A DNA stretch of 37,274 nt from an uncultured Bacteroidales bacterium (lineage in GTDB: Bacteria; Bacteroidota; Bacteroidia; Bacteroidales; Bacteroidaceae). This document shows, one piece after another, positions 34,510 through 37,274 of the stretch (position 1 is the stretch's first letter; each line of letters opens with the position of its first letter). The stretch covers positions 1 to 37,274 of the forward strand of contig CALZJF010000023.1 of assembly GCA_945787885.1 (NCBI GenBank). The letters are read 5' to 3'. The position numbers and the translations under genes are program-made. Under the pieces are notes generated by a model. The model searched no databases. It was not told the origin of the DNA and was given only the letters and a program-made list of their open reading frames with translations.

Positions 34510-34964
34510 ATTCGTGTTCCATCAAATTTTTCGCGTGGTATATGTTGAACACGAATTACACGAATGGCATGAATGTGTTTGAATGGCGTTTGTGAAAGAT
34601 TCGGGCGATTCGTGATATTCGTGTTCAATAAAAAATTTCCGCATGGTATATGTTGAACACGGATTACACGAATAACACGAATGTGTTTGAATGGCTATTC
34701 CGAAAAATTCGGGCGATTCGTGATATTCGTGTTCCATCAAAATTTTCCGAGTGATATATGTTGAACACGGATTACACGAATGGCACGAATGTGGATGAAT
34801 GGCGTTTGCGAAAGATTCGGGCGATTCGTGCAATTCGTGTTCCATCAAATTTTTCGCGTGGTATATGTTGAACACGGATTACACGAATAACACAAATGTG
34901 GATGAATGGCGTTTGCGAAAAATTCGGGCGATTCGTGATATTCGTGTTCCATCAAAAATTTTCG
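34510..34964. repeat. Array 1 of a 108-bp palindromic tandem repeat
   Basis: A partial tail (from 34510) and four units starting at 34539, 34647, 34755 and 34862 (periods 108, 108, 107 bp). Each unit starts TATATGTTGAACACG and carries CACGAAT three times, then ATTCGTG twice, so its two halves are inverted copies: ACACGAATTACACGAAT against ATTCGTGATATTCGTGT (2 mismatches in 17). A middle segment GAATGGCGTTTG...GATTCGGGCG separates the arms. Units vary by scattered substitutions. Plus-strand stops occur in copies 1 and 2 of the frame that is open in array 2. The array begins 34 bp after the DUF6377 stop and ends 92 bp before the restriction gene's distal end. Confidence 0.9.
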
Positions 34965-35055
34965 ACTATATCCGCCGCCGTCTTGTCCTCAGCACTCATA
35001 GGTTTCATCGCGACGCAATGACCAATGCCTGTTATTTTGCATCAAAATAGAACTC

Positions 35056-35763
35056 TTACTTCTTAATGTAATTTGAAATAAGTTCTTTAATTGTATCTTC
35101 TGCCTTTTCTTGTCCAACCAATTCAATGAGCTGGTTGTAATCTTCAATCTCATTATCGGTGAAAGTTATGACTATCTGGCGTTCTTCTCTGCCAGCTATA
35201 TGGGAATAACTCTCTGGATGAGCCCAGAAGCAATTTCTGCAGAACTCTACATCCTTTTTTGTCCAATTTGGACAATGCTCACAAGTCTATGATTTTGCTC
35301 TGTTTGCAGATGGACTTAACAACATGTAACAATCAACATTATCTTCTTGTTCGCCTCCGATTTCATAAGGTATTCTATGGTCGATTTGCAACAGTCTTTC
35401 TTCCATTGCTTGAAGGTAAACAAAACATACTGCCCCATATTTGTCAACAAGAGCCTTTTTCAAAGCATTCGACAATGCAGTTCTGCCGGCCACCTTTGAA
35501 ACTTTATTGTCCACAAAAACAGGATGCCCAAACTTGTATGCCGCAATATTCCTGCCATCAGATGACTTGACACGATAAGTGACAAGATTGACACCTCGTT
35601 CTCTGACATCACGGGCTGCACGAGGAGCATGTTCATAGCCGTAGTCATTGGCAAGTTCTTCTGTTGTTATGAAACCATGTCTGATGATATGCTGGATTAC
35701 GGTAGAAGGACGCTTGTCTGTTATTGAATTGAGTTTTTTCAAATCTGTTTTTGATAATTTCAT
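35056..35763 (-). pseudogene. HNH restriction endonuclease with an in-frame TAG at codon 159
   Basis: The frame from the ATG at 35763 reads 158 aa to TAG (35289-35287), and continues in the same frame for 76 more sense codons to TAA (35058-35056). The first part holds the HNH nuclease core: LQIDHRIPYEIGGEQEDN (125-142) with Asp128-His129, Asn142 and the NRAKS end (154-158). The part after TAG begins TCEHCPNW and continues EFCRNCFWAHP, a CxxC...CxxC zinc-ribbon-like segment, then a helical end. NRAKS-W-xCEHC is what I would expect of intact relatives, so TAG probably replaces a Trp codon (TGG). Its start overlaps the methyltransferase stop (ATGA). Options: recent nonsense mutation, read-through or sequencing error. 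The 158-aa product alone might still fold but lacks the zinc part. Confidence 0.8.
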
Positions 35764-36662
35764 AGAGCAAATAATAATTGTTCTTGTGCTATAGGAGCGA
35801 CAGCTTCGCGTAAATGGTGGCTCAGGTACAGTGCTTCTACTGTAGTCTCTTTTTTACCCAACAAGAGACTTTGGCTTGAAAGGCCGGCATTTAACATGAT
35901 TTTTCTGAGCCCTAATTCTTCGGGTAGGTCAATTCCATATTGTTTGTCGCCGCATGTACCGTCATAACTGATGATAAAATCAATGCCTCTTCTGTTGAGG
36001 TCATCAACACACTCCACAAAATCATTGAAATCTATGCCAGAAAAATAGCGACAGTCGCGTGACGAGCAAACTCCCTGATATGGGGGATCCATATAGACCA
36101 CATCACCCCGACGGGCGTTTCTTGTTACTTCACGGTAATCCACAGATGAAAATTCGGTCTTATCCTTTAGGTAACTGGAAATCAAAAACACATTTCGGGC
36201 AAGATTCTTAGGATTAGTGCCCATTCTGCGTTTATCAGGAGATTGATTGAACTGCCCCGAACTGCTATATCGCACAGACCCCTTGACGCAACGGGCAAGC
36301 AGATATAACATATTTGCCGCACTCTGATTACCTTTGTTAAAATCATCCCTTACCTTATAGAAGTGCTCAACGCTACCACCTTGATAGGTCAATTGTTCAC
36401 TCCATACTCTTGTATAGTCATCTATGAGGCGTTGGGGATGCTTAATACATTCCTTCAACACATTGACAAGAGGCTCGTTCAAATCATTTAGCAAATAATG
36501 GTCTGCTCTTCTCTGTTTGGCAACCGCTATTGTAATTGCAGCCATACCTGCAAAAGGTTCAATCAATCGGTTAAACCTTTTTGGAATATACTGTAATATT
36601 TGGGGCGCAAGATTTCTTTTGGACCCCTGATACTGTACTATATGCGGAGTTGCTCCATTCAT
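35760..36662 (-). CDS. DNA adenine methyltransferase, D12 class (type II RM)
   Basis: A 300-aa N6-adenine methyltransferase using S-adenosylmethionine. YQGSKRNLAPQIL (11-23) and FAGMAAITIA (37-46, motif I for cofactor binding) precede the catalytic DPPY (192-195, motif IV), the alpha-group order of Dam/D12 enzymes. LNDLNEPLVNVL (58-69) is also typical. Length is normal and all motifs are intact. It overlaps the HNH endonuclease gene by 4 bases, so they form one restriction-modification operon; a fragment of an XRE-type regulator lies directly upstream. With the endonuclease interrupted, it may now act as an orphan methylase. The target sequence cannot be read from the protein. Confidence 0.92.
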   Translation of the reverse strand: MNGATPHIVQYQGSKRNLAPQILQYIPKRFNRLIEPFAGMAAITIAVAKQRRADHYLLNDLNEPLVNVLKECIKHPQRLIDDYTRVWSEQLTYQGGSVEHFYKVRDDFNKGNQSAANMLYLLARCVKGSVRYSSSGQFNQSPDKRRMGTNPKNLARNVFLISSYLKDKTEFSSVDYREVTRNARRGDVVYMDPPYQGVCSSRDCRYFSGIDFNDFVECVDDLNRRGIDFIISYDGTCGDKQYGIDLPEELGLRKIMLNAGLSSQSLLLGKKETTVEALYLSHHLREAVAPIAQEQLLFAL

Positions 36663-36675
36663 CTTCTTTATTGGA

Positions 36676-36786
36676 TTAGGGGGTTAAAAAATCTCTTTTG
36701 TCAATGCCAAGCACTTTGGAAATCATATCAATTGTCTGTAGATCTGGCTGCGTTTTATTATTGCACCATTTAATTTGAATGCGAAG
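36676..36786 (-). pseudogene. XRE-family regulator, C-terminal fragment
   Basis: A 36-codon minus-strand frame reads IQIKWCNNKTQPDLQTIDM and then ISKVLGIDKRDFLTP to a stop at 36678-36676. KWCNNKTQP-LQT-xxIxKVLGID-RDxL is the typical recognition-helix end and tail of small Cro/C1 proteins in Bacteroidetes. The frame is closed upstream by TAA at 36789-36787, and no matching N-terminal half was found in other frames up to 36900. It ends 14 bp before the methyltransferase start, where a controller of a restriction-modification system is often found. Confidence 0.65.
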
Positions 36787-36813
36787 TTATATATTATAAT
36801 TGAAACTGCCAAA
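36782..36813 (-). promoter_or_regulatory. Possible promoter of the RM locus
   Basis: On the minus strand TTTG (36813-36810), 20 bp, then TAACTTCG (36789-36782), one mismatch from TAnnTTTG. Transcription would enter the regulator fragment and then the methyltransferase. Confidence 0.4.
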
Positions 36814-36902
36814 GTCTTTTGGTGAAATAATGGTTTGAGGCCCAATTAAATTAGCACTCTTTTATCATTATAATATTATGTTCCGTAAACATGGTAATAA
36901 GC

Positions 36903-36932
36903 CCCGAAATCTGTGTAACGCAGGTTTTGGGG
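36903..36932 (+). promoter_or_regulatory. Hairpin upstream of the Tat-signal gene
   Basis: CCCCGAAATCTG (36903-36914) pairs with CAGGTTTTGGGG (36921-36932), with mismatches, around TGTAACG. No T-run follows. It lies 43 bp before the ATG at 36976. TTACTTTG (36941-36948) is a poor -7 candidate. Confidence 0.35.
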
Positions 36933-36975
36933 ATTCTATGTTACTTTGCACCGTCAAAATAATGCTTTGAACAAT

Positions 36976-37274
36976 ATGGATAGAAACAATATTACACGCC
37001 GCACGGCTCTCAAAATTATGGGGAGTGCTGCATTGGCCACTATGATGGCTACAACAGGAGCATCTGCTCTCACTTCTTGCATCGATAGCAGAAAGAAGAA
37101 TTTCCGCGTGGTATATGTTGAACACGAATTACACGAATGGCACGAATGTGTTAGAATGGCGTTTGTGAAAAATTCGGGCGATTCGTGCAATTCGTATTCC
37201 ATCAAATTGTTCCGTGTGATATATGTTGAACACGAATTACACGAATGGCACGAATGTGTTAGAATGGCGTTTGT
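36976..37274 (+). CDS. Tat-signal lipoprotein gene, 5' part, running in frame into repeat array 2 (partial)
   Basis: From the ATG at 36976 the frame is open to the window end (99 codons). Residues 1-35 form a twin-arginine signal peptide: TRRTALK (7-13, Arg8-Arg9), a hydrophobic stretch, and LTSC with Cys35 as a possible lipidation site. Such beginnings occur on exported redox proteins (flavodoxin- or oxidoreductase-like) in Prevotella, but no enzyme domain is present here. At about residue 42 (37099) the 108-bp repeat starts, and the frame reads it as a 36-residue unit (VYVEHELHEWHECVRMAFVKN... ), twice before the edge. Either the gene was invaded by the repeat (then a pseudogene), or a short signal-peptide fragment has been joined to it. 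Confidence 0.55.
   Translation, partial: MDRNNITRRTALKIMGSAALATMMATTGASALTSCIDSRKKNFRVVYVEHELHEWHECVRMAFVKNSGDSCNSYSIKLFRVIYVEHELHEWHECVRMAF
37099..37274. repeat. Array 2 of the 108-bp palindromic repeat, continuing beyond the window
   Basis: Units start at 37112 and 37220 (period 108 bp); the sequence before the first (AATTTCCGCGTGG) equals the end of a unit in array 1 (AATTTCCGCATGG), so the repeat begins at about 37099. In this array GTGTTTGA of array 1 copy 1 reads GTGTTAGA and the AATAAC variant is absent, so the plus frame stays open. Confidence 0.88.

Noticed and set aside
34522-34875. 117-codon minus-strand frame over repeat array 1
   Set aside because: It only reflects the 108-bp period being a multiple of three; no start signal or conserved frame.
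34510-34964. CRISPR array
   Set aside because: Units are 108 bp with no unique spacers and there are no cas genes. The three 16-bp copies at 13561-13642 are also too short and too few.

Overview
The window looks like a chromosomal segment of a Bacteroidales bacterium, most likely Prevotellaceae (Prevotella/Segatella-like). The signs are: promoters of the Bacteroidetes type (TTTG or TTG, 19-20 bp, TAnnTTTG) and no clear Shine-Dalgarno sites; a tmRNA whose tag reads GENSYALAA; and several families typical of the phylum (GGGtGRT protein, DUF6377 regulator-like protein, 29-aa AURKAIP1/COX24 protein next to HU and Rng, secreted TPR proteins). The genus is an inference from memory of these families; no database was searched.

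Layout. 1-2000: Fe-S scaffold-like protein plus GGGtGRT protein, closed by a terminator. 2000-5000: a small AT-richer accessory patch with an IS982-type transposase remnant, a DUF262/HNH (GmrSD-like) restriction protein and a truncated membrane-anchored NERD protein. 5100-5450: a stand-alone candidate structured RNA. 5740-11100, minus strand: rng, the tiny COX24-like protein, HU, rpiB and transketolase. 11100-14875: a gene-poor stretch holding one DUF4143 ATPase with a three-copy 33-bp-spaced repeat in its leader, and a cluster of MITE-like elements. 14876-19609: a polysaccharide assembly operon (two Wzz-type proteins, flippase, polymerase) without glycosyltransferases. 19776-20182: tmRNA. 20780-34476, all plus strand: gyrA, two secreted TPR proteins, an M3 peptidase, a MITE, a dCMP deaminase, an S41 protease, 5-formyl-THF cyclo-ligase, an MltF-like lytic transglycosylase and a DUF6377 protein. 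34510-37274: a 108-bp palindromic repeat array, a restriction-modification locus (minus strand) whose HNH endonuclease carries one in-frame TAG and whose regulator is a fragment, and a Tat-signal gene that runs in frame into a second array of the same 108-bp repeat.

The housekeeping parts (pentose phosphate, RNA decay, nucleoid, gyrase, ribosome rescue, folate) are ordinary. The unusual material is in the accessory parts: the TAG-interrupted endonuclease, the two 108-bp repeat arrays, the 189-bp MITE with 4-bp target duplications and its longer relative, and the operator-like repeats upstream of the DUF4143 ATPase. All function calls come from reading motifs in the translated sequence by eye.
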